Part shown: one piece after another, positions 46,518-55,945 of the stretch
Position numbering within the stretch: the stretch's first letter is position 1
Layout of the letters: each line of letters opens with the position of its first letter
The notes under the pieces: model-generated
Told to the model about the DNA's origin: nothing
The model's database searches: none
The model's input: the letters and a program-made list of their open reading frames with translations, nothing else
Made by a program: the position numbers and the translations under genes
Source of the DNA: Roseovarius sp. TE539
Lineage (GTDB): Bacteria > Pseudomonadota > Alphaproteobacteria > Rhodobacterales > Rhodobacteraceae
DNA: 57,522 nucleotides
NCBI RefSeq assembly: GCF_003298505.1
Contig: NZ_QNGB01000022.1
Location: 1-57,522, forward strand
Reading direction: 5' to 3'

Positions 46518-47894
46518 ATGGTGTTCACCCTTTTCGCCCTCGTCCTCGTCCTTGCCGCCGCGGCCTATCTTGCGTCGCGGAACCGTGCCGCCCGGGTTGA
46601 CGCGGCCGGGGATGCCGCGCTGCATTCACGCCCATCCTATCACGGCCTGCACAGCGCCCTTTGGGTCCTGATGGCCGGGTTGGGCGTGTTGGTGATATCG
46701 ACGATCGGCGCCACATGGTTCATCACCTCGACCTTGATGAACGAGATTGCCCAGGCCCGGCCGGATGCGCCCCTTATCGAGCATCAACTCATCCTGTCCG
46801 ACGCCCGCGCCATCGCCGATGGCCGCATATCGTCCGGCAGTGACATGCTGCGCGAGCAGGTGGCGGACCGCTTCGCCGGGCTGGACCGGATCCGGAACGT
46901 GGTGGTGATCGTCCTGACATTGGGCGCGGCCATTCTTGGCGGGGTCCTGTCCTACCTGAGCATCTCGCCGGAATGGCGGGCGCGGAACCGTTCGGAAACG
47001 GTGATCCGTGCAGGGCTGCTGGTGATGGCGGTGATCGCGATCCTGACAACCATCGGGATCGTGCTTTCGCTCATCTTCGAGACCGTCCGGTTCTTCAACG
47101 CGATCGACTGGCAATTGCACAAGTTCATCTTCGGCACCACGTGGAGCCCGCTTTCGGGTGTCTTCGAAGGCAAGATGGACGCTGAAAAGGTCGGTGCGCT
47201 GCCGCTGTTCGCGGGGACGCTCCTGATCACGCTGATCGCGATGCTGGTGGCAGTGCCTGTGGGGCTTTTCGCGGCGATCTTCCTGTCGGATTTCGCCTCC
47301 AAGACAGTGCGCTCCTACGCCAAGCCGATGCTGGAGATCCTTGCCGGCATCCCCACCGTCGTTTACGGCTTTTTCGCGGCGATCACCGTGGCGCCCTTCC
47401 TGCGCGACACCGGCGAGGCGATCGGCATCCGCGTGGCCAGTGAATCCGCGCTCGCCGCCGGGATCGTGATGGGAATCATGATCATTCCCTTCATCTCGTC
47501 GCTCAGCGACGACGTGATCAACTCTGTCCCGCAAAGTCTGCGCGACGGATCACTGGGGCTTGGCGCGACAAAGGCCGAAACCATCCGTCAGGTGGTGCTG
47601 CCTGCCGCGCTTCCGGGGATCGTGTCGGCGGTTCTGCTGGCGATCAGCCGCGCTATCGGCGAGACCATGATCGTGGTCATGGCCGCGGGGCAGGGGGCCA
47701 ACCTGACCGCCAATCCCCTTGAGGCCGTGACCACGGTGACCGTGCAGATCGTGGCCCTCATTACCGGCGATACCGAGGCTTCTACGGCCGCCGGTCCCGC
47801 CTTCACGCTGGGTTTCACGCTTTTCGTCCTGACCCTTCTGATGAACATGGCAGCCCAGCGACTGGTTGCCAGATACCGCGAACGTTATGATTGA
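46518..47894 (+). CDS. pstC: Phosphate ABC permease PstC, long form
   Basis: A 458-residue permease, against about 320 in E. coli. The C-terminal approximately 280 residues hold the standard domain (TLLITLIAMLVAVPVGLFAAIFL, AGIPTVVYGFFA, and the EAA-like loop SLRDGSLGLGATKAETIRQVV). The extra N-terminus has two more hydrophobic segments with a loop of about 65 residues between. pstA follows after 11 bp. Confidence 0.94.
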   Translation: MVFTLFALVLVLAAAAYLASRNRAARVDAAGDAALHSRPSYHGLHSALWVLMAGLGVLVISTIGATWFITSTLMNEIAQARPDAPLIEHQLILSDARAIADGRISSGSDMLREQVADRFAGLDRIRNVVVIVLTLGAAILGGVLSYLSISPEWRARNRSETVIRAGLLVMAVIAILTTIGIVLSLIFETVRFFNAIDWQLHKFIFGTTWSPLSGVFEGKMDAEKVGALPLFAGTLLITLIAMLVAVPVGLFAAIFLSDFASKTVRSYAKPMLEILAGIPTVVYGFFAAITVAPFLRDTGEAIGIRVASESALAAGIVMGIMIIPFISSLSDDVINSVPQSLRDGSLGLGATKAETIRQVVLPAALPGIVSAVLLAISRAIGETMIVVMAAGQGANLTANPLEAVTTVTVQIVALITGDTEASTAAGPAFTLGFTLFVLTLLMNMAAQRLVARYRERYD

Positions 47895-47905
47895 GGGCCG
47901 AACAG

Positions 47906-49705
47906 ATGGCTGATTCCACCGCACAAACGCCTCCATCCGGCGGGTTCGACCACGGCAGCCTTGCGGCCGGGTCCGGACGCCTCAAGCAACGGCGCGCCGC
48001 CGAATTCCGGCTCAAGATGTATGGCATCATCGCCATCGGCGTGGCCGCCGCGGCGCTGGTCGCGCTGTTGGGATCGGTCGTGACCCAGGCATCCAAGGCG
48101 GTCACCGAGCATTATGTCGTTTCGGAAATCACGATCGACCCCGAAGTGATCGGCGTCACAGCCGAGACACCGACGGATGAGATCGCGAGGGCACAGTTCG
48201 GAGACCTGACCGAAGCCATGATGGAAGCGCAGTTTCCCCGTGCGACGGGCCGGACCGCCGGGCGGGAACTGGGGGAAATCATCTCGGGCGGGGCCAGTTT
48301 CGAACTGGGCGACCGGATTGCCGCGGAACCGGGCCTTATCGGCGAGACGATGACCTTCGAGTTCCTGGCGTCCGATACCACCGACCTTTACCTGAAGGGC
48401 GAATTCGGCGCGCTGCGTGATGCGGAGGCCAGCGGTCTGCTGACCGTCTTCGAAGGCGATGACGGTGATTTGCGGGTCTCGTCCAGCTCCAACGATTTCG
48501 GGGCGGCGCTCCGTCAGGTCAAGCAGCATCTCTACGAGGATGCCGACAGCCTGCGCACCAAGGCGGCGCGGCAGGAGAACGCGGTGCGGGTCTACACGGA
48601 ACGCGCGGAAAAAGCCGACAGCGAAGAAGACCGGCAGCGTCAGCTTGAAAAAGCCGAGAGCGCCCGGGCCAAACAACAGGACCTGATCGACGAGGCGGCC
48701 GCCCTCGAGCGCCGTGCTGCGGGCGCGTCAGGCGCAGAAAAGGTGGATGACGAGAACATCTCGATCATGATCAAGGCCGGCGGCGGCTGGATGCGCCTCA
48801 CCGAAGTCAATCGCGCGACGGCCAAGGCCGAATTGCTGACGCAAGTCTCGCTGCCGATCGAGAACAGCGATGACTGGACGCTCTACACCTCCGAACTGCC
48901 TGAGGCGGATCGAAAGGTCACGGACCGGCAGATCGCGTGGATCGAGACGCTCCGCGACCAGGGCAAGATCAAGGAGACGCTGAACACCCGCTTCTTCACT
49001 GCCGCCGACAGTCGCGCGCCCGAGCTTGCGGGTATCCGCGGCGCGCTGGTCGGCTCGCTCCTGACGATGCTGGTGACGTTCAGCCTTGCCTTCCCCATCG
49101 GTGTTCTGGGGGCGATCTATCTTGAGGAGTTCGCGCCCAAGAACCGGTTCACGAACTTCATCGAGGTCAACATCAACAATCTTGCCGCGGTGCCGTCGAT
49201 CGTGTTCGGTCTGCTGGGGCTGGCGGTTTTCCTGAACGTGTTCGGTGTGCCGCGCTCGGCGCCGCTGGCTGGTGGTATCGTTCTGGCGCTGATGACGCTG
49301 CCGACGATCATCATCGCGGCCCGGGCCGCGATCCGGGCGGTGCCGCCCTCGATCCGGGATGCGGCGCTCGGGGTCGGGGCGTCCAACGTGCAGGCGAGTT
49401 TCCATCACGTACTGCCACTGGCGATGCCCGGTATCCTGACCGGCACGATCATCGGCATGGCGCAGGCCCTGGGCGAAACCGCACCGCTGATCATGATCGG
49501 CATGGTCGCCTTTATCGTCGAAGTGCCGGGCAGCATCACGGACAGTGCCACCGTTCTGCCGGTGCAGGTTTTCCGCTGGTCGGATTTTCCTGAACGCGCC
49601 TTCGAGGCGCGCACCGCCGCGGCGATCTGCGTGCTTCTGGTATTTCTGGTTCTCATGAACCTTATCGCCATCATCCTGCGCCGCCGGTTCGAGCGCCGTT
49701 GGTAA
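47906..49705 (+). CDS. pstA: Phosphate ABC permease PstA with large N-terminal extension
   Basis: A 599-residue permease, twice the E. coli length (296). One membrane span near residues 35-60 is followed by an approximately 300-residue, probably periplasmic, region of the DUF3333 type. A charged predicted coiled coil (YTERAEKADSEEDRQRQLEK and beyond, about residues 215-275) lies within it. The C-terminal permease domain begins near residue 375 (LTMLVTFSLAFPIGVLGAIYL) and has the EAA loop SIRDAALGVGASNVQ. ATG at 47906 has GAGGG upstream; a TTG at 47891 is less likely. Confidence 0.94.
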   Translation: MADSTAQTPPSGGFDHGSLAAGSGRLKQRRAAEFRLKMYGIIAIGVAAAALVALLGSVVTQASKAVTEHYVVSEITIDPEVIGVTAETPTDEIARAQFGDLTEAMMEAQFPRATGRTAGRELGEIISGGASFELGDRIAAEPGLIGETMTFEFLASDTTDLYLKGEFGALRDAEASGLLTVFEGDDGDLRVSSSSNDFGAALRQVKQHLYEDADSLRTKAARQENAVRVYTERAEKADSEEDRQRQLEKAESARAKQQDLIDEAAALERRAAGASGAEKVDDENISIMIKAGGGWMRLTEVNRATAKAELLTQVSLPIENSDDWTLYTSELPEADRKVTDRQIAWIETLRDQGKIKETLNTRFFTAADSRAPELAGIRGALVGSLLTMLVTFSLAFPIGVLGAIYLEEFAPKNRFTNFIEVNINNLAAVPSIVFGLLGLAVFLNVFGVPRSAPLAGGIVLALMTLPTIIIAARAAIRAVPPSIRDAALGVGASNVQASFHHVLPLAMPGILTGTIIGMAQALGETAPLIMIGMVAFIVEVPGSITDSATVLPVQVFRWSDFPERAFEARTAAAICVLLVFLVLMNLIAIILRRRFERRW

Positions 49706-49726
49706 GTCCTGACAGGAGCCGTTACC

Positions 49727-50524
49727 ATGTATGACACGCCCAATTCGGAGAGAGACGTGGACCAGAAAGAGATCAAGTTTTCGGCACGTGACGTCCAAGT
49801 CTTTTACGGCGACACGCACGCCATCAAGGATGTGGACGTCGACCTGGAGGACAAGACCGTTACCGCCTTCATCGGGCCGTCGGGCTGCGGCAAATCCACA
49901 TTCCTGCGGTGCCTGAACCGGATGAACGACACGATTGATGTCTGCCGGGTCGAGGGGGACATACGTCTCGACGGGGAGGATATCTACGACAAGCGCGTCG
50001 ACCCTGTTCAGCTCAGGGCGAAGGTCGGCATGGTCTTTCAGAAGCCCAACCCTTTCCCGAAGTCGATCTATGACAACGTGGCCTACGGCCCCAAGATACA
50101 CGGTCTGGCCCGGACCAAGGGCGAACTCGACGAGATCGTCGAGAAATCGCTGCGCCGCGCCGCGCTCTGGGACGAGGCCAAGGACAGGCTGGAAACACCG
50201 GGCACCGGCCTTTCCGGCGGGCAGCAGCAGCGGCTGTGCATCGCCCGCGCCGTCGCCACCGAACCCGAGGTTCTTCTGATGGACGAACCCTGCTCGGCGC
50301 TTGACCCGATCGCCACCTCGCAGGTGGAGGAACTGATCGACGATCTTCGCAGCAACTTTTCGGTGGTGATTGTCACCCACTCGATGCAGCAGGCCGCGCG
50401 GGTCAGCCAGAAGACGGCGTTCTTTCATCTCGGGAGCATGGTGGAGTTTGGCGAGACGGGCCACATCTTCACCAACCCGAATGACGAGCGCACAGAAAGC
50501 TACATTACCGGACGGATCGGCTGA
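49727..50524 (+). CDS. pstB: Phosphate ABC transporter ATPase PstB
   Basis: A 265-residue ATPase. Walker A is GPSGCGKST, the signature LSGGQQQR, and Walker [14 protein letters not shown], with THSMQQA after it; VFQKPNPFP is typical of PstB. AGGAG lies 8 nt before the ATG. phoU follows after 11 bp. Confidence 0.97.
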   Translation: MYDTPNSERDVDQKEIKFSARDVQVFYGDTHAIKDVDVDLEDKTVTAFIGPSGCGKSTFLRCLNRMNDTIDVCRVEGDIRLDGEDIYDKRVDPVQLRAKVGMVFQKPNPFPKSIYDNVAYGPKIHGLARTKGELDEIVEKSLRRAALWDEAKDRLETPGTGLSGGQQQRLCIARAVATEPEVLLMDEPCSALDPIATSQVEELIDDLRSNFSVVIVTHSMQQAARVSQKTAFFHLGSMVEFGETGHIFTNPNDERTESYITGRIG

Positions 50525-50535
50525 GGAGAGCCCAA

Positions 50536-51261
50536 ATGCAGGACGAACACATAGCCTCGGCTTTCGACCGGGACCTGGAATCCATACAGGCGCTGATCAT
50601 GAAGATGGGCGGGCTGGTCGAAGAGGCGATAATCGACGCGGCCAAATCGCTGGAATACCGTGACGAGGAACTTGCCGAGAAGGTTCGCGATGGTGATCGT
50701 GCGGTTGATTTGCTGGAAGAGCAGATCAACGAGGAAGCGGCGCGCGTGATCGCGTTGCGGGCGCCCACGGCAGTGGACCTGCGGTTGATCCTCAGCGTGA
50801 TGAAGATCAGTGCCAACCTCGAGCGGATAGGTGACTACGCCAAGAACATGGCCAAGCGCACCACGGTTCTGTCCCAGATGACACCGATCGACGGATCGCC
50901 GGCCGCCTTGCGCCGCATGGCCCGCGAGGTCGAGCGGATGCTCAAGGACGCGCTTGATGCCTACATCCAGCGCGACGCCGACCTGGCCCGTGACGTGATG
51001 CATCGCGATCATGACGTCGACCAGATGTACAATGCCCTGTTCCGCGAGTTCCTGACGTTCATGATGGAGGATCCGCGCAACATCACCGCCTGCATGCACC
51101 TGCATTTCATGGCCAAGAATACCGAACGCATGGGCGATCACGTCACCTCCATCGCCGAGCAGGTGATCTATCTGGTGACCGGGGAGATGCCCGAGGACAA
51201 ACGCCCGAAAAGCGACAAGACATCCACGGATCCTGCCGTCGCACCGAGTGGCGGCAAATAA
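50536..51261 (+). CDS. phoU: Phosphate signalling protein PhoU
   Basis: A 241-residue two-repeat helical protein. RVIALRAPTAVDLRLILSVMKISANLERIGDYAKNMAKR spans the first metal-binding repeat (signature ERIGDYAKN) and NTERMGDHVTSIAEQ the second. It links PstSCAB status to PhoR, holding PhoR inactive when Pi is plentiful. Lies between pstB and phoB, 18 bp before the latter's nearer start. Confidence 0.96.
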   Translation: MQDEHIASAFDRDLESIQALIMKMGGLVEEAIIDAAKSLEYRDEELAEKVRDGDRAVDLLEEQINEEAARVIALRAPTAVDLRLILSVMKISANLERIGDYAKNMAKRTTVLSQMTPIDGSPAALRRMAREVERMLKDALDAYIQRDADLARDVMHRDHDVDQMYNALFREFLTFMMEDPRNITACMHLHFMAKNTERMGDHVTSIAEQVIYLVTGEMPEDKRPKSDKTSTDPAVAPSGGK

Positions 51262-51279
51262 GCGAGGTCTATGAGGGCA

Positions 51280-51969
51280 ATGTCTCCGGAACACCCCACT
51301 GTCCTTCTGGTCGAGGACGAGCCGGCACAGCGCGAAGTGCTGGCCTACAACCTGGAAGCGGACGGTTTCCGCGTCACCCGAGCCGGCAACGGCGAAGAGG
51401 CGCTGATGCTGGTCGAGGAGGCAGCACCGGACATCATCGTGCTGGACTGGATGCTGCCCAATGTCTCGGGCATCGAGGTATGCCGGCAGCTCAAGACCCG
51501 TTCGGAAACCCGCGGCGTCCCGATCATCATGCTGTCGGCCCGTTCCGAGGAGGTGGACCGGGTGCGCGGACTCGAGACCGGGGCGGACGATTACGTGGTC
51601 AAGCCCTATTCGGTTGTCGAACTGATGGCCCGGGTTCGCGCGCAGCTGCGGCGGACGCGCCCGGCGACTGTGGGTGAACGGCTGGAATACACCGATATCG
51701 TGCTCGACTCGGAAACCCACAGGGTCACCCGCGCCGACAAACCCCTGAAACTGGGACCCACGGAATTCCGGCTTCTGGCCACCTTCATGGAAAAGCCCGG
51801 TCGTGTCTGGAGCCGCGAACAGCTGCTCGATCGGGTGTGGGGACGGGATATCTATGTGGATACCCGCACCGTGGACGTGCATATCGGCCGGCTCAGGAAA
51901 GCCCTGTGTCAGCATGGCGGGTCCGATCCCCTACGCACCGTGCGCGGGGCGGGATACGCGCTTGGCTGA
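51280..51969 (+). CDS. phoB: Phosphate-regulon response regulator PhoB
   Basis: A 229-residue OmpR-type regulator. Receiver with VEDEPAQRE, the phosphorylated Asp in IIVLDWMLP, and Lys in YVVKPYS. The winged-helix domain ends in WGRDIYVDTRTVDVHIGRLRKAL (in two pieces near 185-207). Binds Pho boxes such as the one before pstS. ATG 51280 gives the E. coli length; an ATG at 51271 adds three residues and also has a GAGG upstream. Ends the phoR-pstSCAB-phoU-phoB cluster. Confidence 0.95.
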   Translation: MSPEHPTVLLVEDEPAQREVLAYNLEADGFRVTRAGNGEEALMLVEEAAPDIIVLDWMLPNVSGIEVCRQLKTRSETRGVPIIMLSARSEEVDRVRGLETGADDYVVKPYSVVELMARVRAQLRRTRPATVGERLEYTDIVLDSETHRVTRADKPLKLGPTEFRLLATFMEKPGRVWSREQLLDRVWGRDIYVDTRTVDVHIGRLRKALCQHGGSDPLRTVRGAGYALG

Positions 51970-51997
51970 AAATTCCGGCGTCAGTCCGGTCAACCGT

Positions 51998-52924
51998 TCA
52001 GCGGGGCAGCGGATCCTCGTCCTCGGCCTGTCCCGACAGCCAGTCGCGGAAGGCGCCAAGAACCGGATCCTCGGCATGCTCGGAAGGCCAGACAAGATGG
52101 TACGCGCCGGGCATCGGCGTCGCCTCGCCCCAGACCCGTGCCAGACGGCCGGTGGCCAGATCCTGTTCAGCCAGGTAGTCGGGCAAAAGCGCGACCCCCA
52201 GACCGTGCAGCGCGGCCTGCGTGATGGTCGAGAACTGGTCATGGATCGTGCCGCTGGTCGGACTGTCCTCGACACCATGCGCACGCAGCCAGTCTGACCA
52301 GGCGTCCGGCCGCGTTTCGATGTGCAGGAGCGGCAGGCGCAGCACCTCCGACGCAGCCGTCAGCGGCCCGTCGGGCAGCAGTGCCGGTGAGCAGACGGCG
52401 ATGACAGCTTCGTCCCGAAGGCGCAGCGCCTGTGTTCCCGGCCAGTCGCCATCACCGAAATGTATCGCCGCATCAAACGAATCCGAGGCGAAGTTGAACG
52501 GCTTCAACCGTGTGGCGAGGTTGACGGTGATTTCCGGGTGGCGGCGCGCGAAATCGGGAAGCCGGGGCACCAGCCACCGCATTCCGAAGGTTGGCAGGAT
52601 CGCCAGGTCCAGGGTTCCACCGGCCGGATTGACCGAAAGCCTGAGGGATGCACGGGCGATCTGCTGCAACGCCTCGCGGATCTCGCCGGCATAGCGGGCG
52701 CCCTCGGGCGTCAGGCGTATGCCGCGCCCCTCGCGCAGGAACAGCGTAATCCCCAGCTGAGTCTCCAGCCCGCGCAATTGGCGGCTGACAGCCCCTTGTG
52801 TGAGATTCAGCGCCTCGGCTGCGGCGGTGGCACTGCCCAACCGGTCCAGCGCCTCCAGCGCCCGCAATGCGGCGATGGAGGGCAGGAACCGCCGTGATTC
52901 CGGAAATGCTTGCGGTTTTCTCAT
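51998..52924 (-). CDS. LysR-family regulator, GcvA/GcdR type
   Basis: A 308-residue regulator. N-terminal HTH (LPSIAALRALEALDRLGSAT, EALNLTQGAVSRQLRGLE) with LFLREGRGIRLT, and the effector domain TLDLAILPTFGMRWLVPRLP typical of the GcvA subgroup. It diverges from a glutaryl-CoA dehydrogenase gene, as gcdR does in other bacteria, so it probably activates it. Start 52924 (MRKPQAF) lies 89 bp from the divergent ATG. Confidence 0.9.
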   Translation of the reverse strand: MRKPQAFPESRRFLPSIAALRALEALDRLGSATAAAEALNLTQGAVSRQLRGLETQLGITLFLREGRGIRLTPEGARYAGEIREALQQIARASLRLSVNPAGGTLDLAILPTFGMRWLVPRLPDFARRHPEITVNLATRLKPFNFASDSFDAAIHFGDGDWPGTQALRLRDEAVIAVCSPALLPDGPLTAASEVLRLPLLHIETRPDAWSDWLRAHGVEDSPTSGTIHDQFSTITQAALHGLGVALLPDYLAEQDLATGRLARVWGEATPMPGAYHLVWPSEHAEDPVLGAFRDWLSGQAEDEDPLPR

Positions 52925-52957
52925 GTATCCTTGCCGAATTGTCGCTGTAATTATCAA

Positions 52958-52972
52958 AATACGCGGGGTATT
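52958..52972. promoter_or_regulatory. Candidate LysR-type operator
   Basis: AATAC-GCGGG-GTATT, a perfect dyad with 5-bp arms, lies between the divergent LysR and dehydrogenase genes. LysR-type sites are AT-rich dyads, often ATAC/GTAT with a longer spacer. Assignment is by position and form only. Confidence 0.4.
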
Positions 52973-53013
52973 CTTCCCATGAAACATTGCAAGATCTCAA
53001 GAAAGGTGTCGTC

Positions 53014-54237
53014 ATGTCCCTCGATTCTCCTGCGTTGACCGCCAAGGACGCACCCGATCTCGGGCAGTTCGATTGGCAGGATCCCCTCCGGCTCACCGAA
53101 CAGCTTGAAGAAGACGAACGCATGATCGCCGAGAGCGCCCGCGCCTACGCGCAGGAGAAGCTGCAACCGCGGGTGACGGAGGCATTCCGCGACGAACGGA
53201 CCGATCCCGGGATCTTCCGCGAGATGGGGGAAATGGGGCTTCTGGGCACGACCATCCCCGAGACGTACGGAGGGCTGGGCGCGGGCTATGTCGGTTATGG
53301 GCTTGTCGCACGGGAAGTGGAGCGTGTCGATTCCGGGTACCGCAGCATGATGAGCGTTCAGTCCAGCCTGGTGATGTATCCCATCCATGCTTACGGAAGC
53401 GAGGACCAGCGCCGCAAATACCTGCCCGGATTGGCGGCGGGGGATCTCATCGGGTGCTTCGGCCTGACGGAACCGGATGCCGGCAGTGATCCGGCGGGAA
53501 TGAAGACACGGGCCCGCAAGGTTGACGGCGGATACCGCCTGAGTGGTACCAAGACCTGGATCTCAAACAGCCCGATCGCGGATGTCTTCGTCGTCTGGGC
53601 AAAATCGGACGCGCATGACGGAAAGATCCGGGGTTTCGTTCTCGAAAAGGGGATGAAGGGGCTGAGCGCCCCGAAGATCGACGGCAAGATGTCCCTGCGT
53701 GCCTCCATCACCGGCGAAATCGTGATGGACGATGTCGAGGTGGGCGAAGATGCGTTGCTACCGAACGTCCAGGGTCTCAAAGGGCCTTTCGGCTGTCTGA
53801 ACCGGGCCCGTTATGGCATTGCCTGGGGCGTGATGGGGGCCGCGGAAACGTGCTGGCACGCGGCGCGGCAATACGGGCTGGACCGTCAGCAGTTCAAACG
53901 CCCCCTTGCACAGACCCAGCTTTACCAGAAGAAACTTGCCGACATGCAGACCGAGATCGCGCTCGGGCTGCAGGCGGCGCTGCAGGTGGGGCGCCTAATG
54001 GACAAGGCAAGTGCCGCCCCCGAGATGATCAGCCTGATCAAGCGCAACAATTGCGGCAAGGCGCTGGACGTGGCGCGCATGGCGCGCGACATGCACGGCG
54101 GAAACGGGATCAGTCTGGAATATCAGGTGATCCGTCACATGGTGAACCTGGAGACGGTGAACACATACGAAGGCACGCATGATGTTCACGCGCTCATCCT
54201 CGGGCGGGCGCAAACCGGGTTGCAGGCATTTTTCTGA
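53014..54237 (+). CDS. gcdH: Glutaryl-CoA dehydrogenase
   Basis: A 407-residue acyl-CoA dehydrogenase. [17 protein letters not shown] binds FAD and substrate, and [15 protein letters not shown] and [18 protein letters not shown] hold the catalytic Glu and the GcdH-type C-terminus. The Arg in the N-terminal FDWQDPL region fits the glutaryl subgroup. It oxidises and decarboxylates glutaryl-CoA to crotonyl-CoA in lysine/tryptophan breakdown. Start 53014 (MSLDSPAL) is preferred over TTG 52987. No CoA-transferase (gcdG) is adjacent. Confidence 0.9.
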   Translation: MSLDSPALTAKDAPDLGQFDWQDPLRLTEQLEEDERMIAESARAYAQEKLQPRVTEAFRDERTDPGIFREMGEMGLLGTTIPETYGGLGAGYVGYGLVAREVERVDSGYRSMMSVQSSLVMYPIHAYGSEDQRRKYLPGLAAGDLIGCFGLTEPDAGSDPAGMKTRARKVDGGYRLSGTKTWISNSPIADVFVVWAKSDAHDGKIRGFVLEKGMKGLSAPKIDGKMSLRASITGEIVMDDVEVGEDALLPNVQGLKGPFGCLNRARYGIAWGVMGAAETCWHAARQYGLDRQQFKRPLAQTQLYQKKLADMQTEIALGLQAALQVGRLMDKASAAPEMISLIKRNNCGKALDVARMARDMHGGNGISLEYQVIRHMVNLETVNTYEGTHDVHALILGRAQTGLQAFF

Positions 54238-54411
54238 CACCCATTGCACCGGGTACGACAAGCGGGCAGGCTATGGGGATGACCTCATTCTTCCGTATAG
54301 ATCAAGCCCCGGACCGAACTCCGAACGCGCCACATATGGCCTTGCCTGATTTTGATTTTTCATCAAACCTTTCAGCCGCAACCTTCATCAAGTTTCGGCG
54401 AGGGGCGGTGA

Positions 54412-55677
54412 ATGTCTGATCTGTCCGTCCTGTGGCGCGAAAGCGCTGGCGAGGTGTTTTCAGCGCCACCGCTGGAGGGGGTCCACAAGACCGAACTGGC
54501 CATTGTCGGTGGCGGGTTCACCGGCTGTGCGGCCGCGCTTGAAGCTGCCGGGCAGGGGGCAGATGTGACCTTGCTGGAGGCTGAAACGATCGGTCACGGC
54601 GGATCGGGCCGTAATGTCGGGCTGGTCAATGCCGGCCTTTGGCTGCCGCCCGATGCGGTAGCTGAAACGTTGGGGGCATCTGCCGGCGAGCGCCTGAACA
54701 GGATCCTTGCCGCGGCGCCGGACGAGGTCTTCGGACTGATTGACCGCCACCGCATCGCCTGCGAACCGGTGCGAAACGGCACGCTGCATCTGGCCCATGC
54801 GCCACGAGGGGTGTCGGACCTGCGCAAACGGCACGCGCAAATGGTGGCGCGCGGCGCTCCGGTCACTCTTCTCGATGGACAGGAGGCATGCGACCGCACC
54901 GGAACTGACCGGTTTCACGGGGCTTTGCATGATGCGCGGGCAGGCACGCTCCAACCGCTGGCCTATGCGCGCGGCCTTGCGCGCGCGGCGGCAGGAAACG
55001 GTGCAAAAATATTTGAAAACAGCCGGGTAGAGGGTATTTTTGAACAAAACGGTGAATGGTGTCTGCGGACCGCGGGCGGAACCTTGACAGCCAGCCGTCT
55101 TTTGCTTGCGACCAATGCCTACCACCGCGCGTTGGGACCGGTGGATCCCCCGGATGTTCCCGTCGTGAATTACTTTCAGCTGGCGACGGAACCGCTCGGC
55201 GCCAACCTGGCCGGGGATGTTCTGCCGGGTGGCGAAGGATGCTGGGATACCGGGTTGATCATGTCGTCGCTGAGGCGCGATGCGACGGGGCGCGTGATCC
55301 TTGGCGGGATGGGCGATGCCGACGCCCTGGGCATTCAAGCGGGGTGGGCACGGCGCAAGCTGGAAAGGCTGTTCCCGCGTCTGGCGGATGCCGCGATCAC
55401 CCATGCCTGGGCCGGGAAGATATCCATGACCGAAGACCATCTTCCGCGCATCATGCGTATTGGAGAGGGTGGATATGCCGTTTTCGGTTATTCCGGTCGC
55501 GGCATCGCTCCCGGAACGGTTTTCGGACAGGCCGCGGCCAGAGCATTGCTGGATGGGGACGAGGCCGATTTGCCGATCGGGTCTGTCGGTGCCCACCACG
55601 AAAGACTGCCCGGGCTGCGCACCCGGTTTTTCGAAACCGGGGCAAGGCTGGTGCACATGATCTCCGAAAGGCGCTGA
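54412..55677 (+). CDS. FAD-dependent amine/amino-acid oxidoreductase (DAO family)
   Basis: A 421-residue flavoprotein. The dinucleotide fold is AIVGGGFTGCAAALEAA near residue 30, GHGGSGRNVGLVNAG is the usual second motif, and YAVFGYSGRGIAPGT is the C-terminal FAD motif. Related to gamma-glutamylputrescine oxidase and other glycine-oxidase-like enzymes; substrate unknown. It follows gcdH by 174 bp on the same strand; no gene is seen between. Confidence 0.85.
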   Translation: MSDLSVLWRESAGEVFSAPPLEGVHKTELAIVGGGFTGCAAALEAAGQGADVTLLEAETIGHGGSGRNVGLVNAGLWLPPDAVAETLGASAGERLNRILAAAPDEVFGLIDRHRIACEPVRNGTLHLAHAPRGVSDLRKRHAQMVARGAPVTLLDGQEACDRTGTDRFHGALHDARAGTLQPLAYARGLARAAAGNGAKIFENSRVEGIFEQNGEWCLRTAGGTLTASRLLLATNAYHRALGPVDPPDVPVVNYFQLATEPLGANLAGDVLPGGEGCWDTGLIMSSLRRDATGRVILGGMGDADALGIQAGWARRKLERLFPRLADAAITHAWAGKISMTEDHLPRIMRIGEGGYAVFGYSGRGIAPGTVFGQAAARALLDGDEADLPIGSVGAHHERLPGLRTRFFETGARLVHMISERR

Positions 55678-55719
55678 TGCCAGTGGGCGAGTCCTTCGTA
55701 TGGTATCATGCATAAAGCG

Positions 55720-55823
55720 CATAATCAGTATTATGTTAATAAAATAGGAGTGTATGAACTCCCGCTAAAACTCCAATATTCTTATTGTTAACTGTCAGTT
55801 ACCAGATGATTTCAATATTGAAA
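55720..55823. promoter_or_regulatory. AT-rich region with three dyads upstream of aroQ-luxR
   Basis: The 268-bp gap 55678-55945 is unusually AT-rich. It holds CATAAT-CAGT-ATTATG (55720-55735), TAACTG-T-CAGTTA (55789-55801) and the perfect 14-bp palindrome TTTCAATATTGAAA (55810-55823). A further GGAGT-6 nt-ACTCC pair lies at 55747-55762. These are probable regulator sites. The CTG...CAG dyad recalls part of a lux box but is shorter than the usual 18-20 bp. Confidence 0.45.
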
Positions 55824-55945
55824 ACGGCGCCCGCCTGATGGCACTTCTGCACCGGCGGCCGGAAAATCAGGCCGGCATGCGTGTGAAAACTCGACAAGGG
55901 CAAGGAATTCGCGCTACGGCCTGTCACAAAGGACACTGCCAGACC

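Noticed and set aside
48728..51915. Minus-strand frames of 578 and 471 residues opposite pstA-pstB and phoU-phoB
   Set aside because: Shadows rich in His, Arg and Gly with no domains; the Pho genes are certain.
54460..55722. 420-residue minus-strand frame opposite the FAD oxidoreductase
   Set aside because: Shadow; the plus-strand protein has full FAD motifs.
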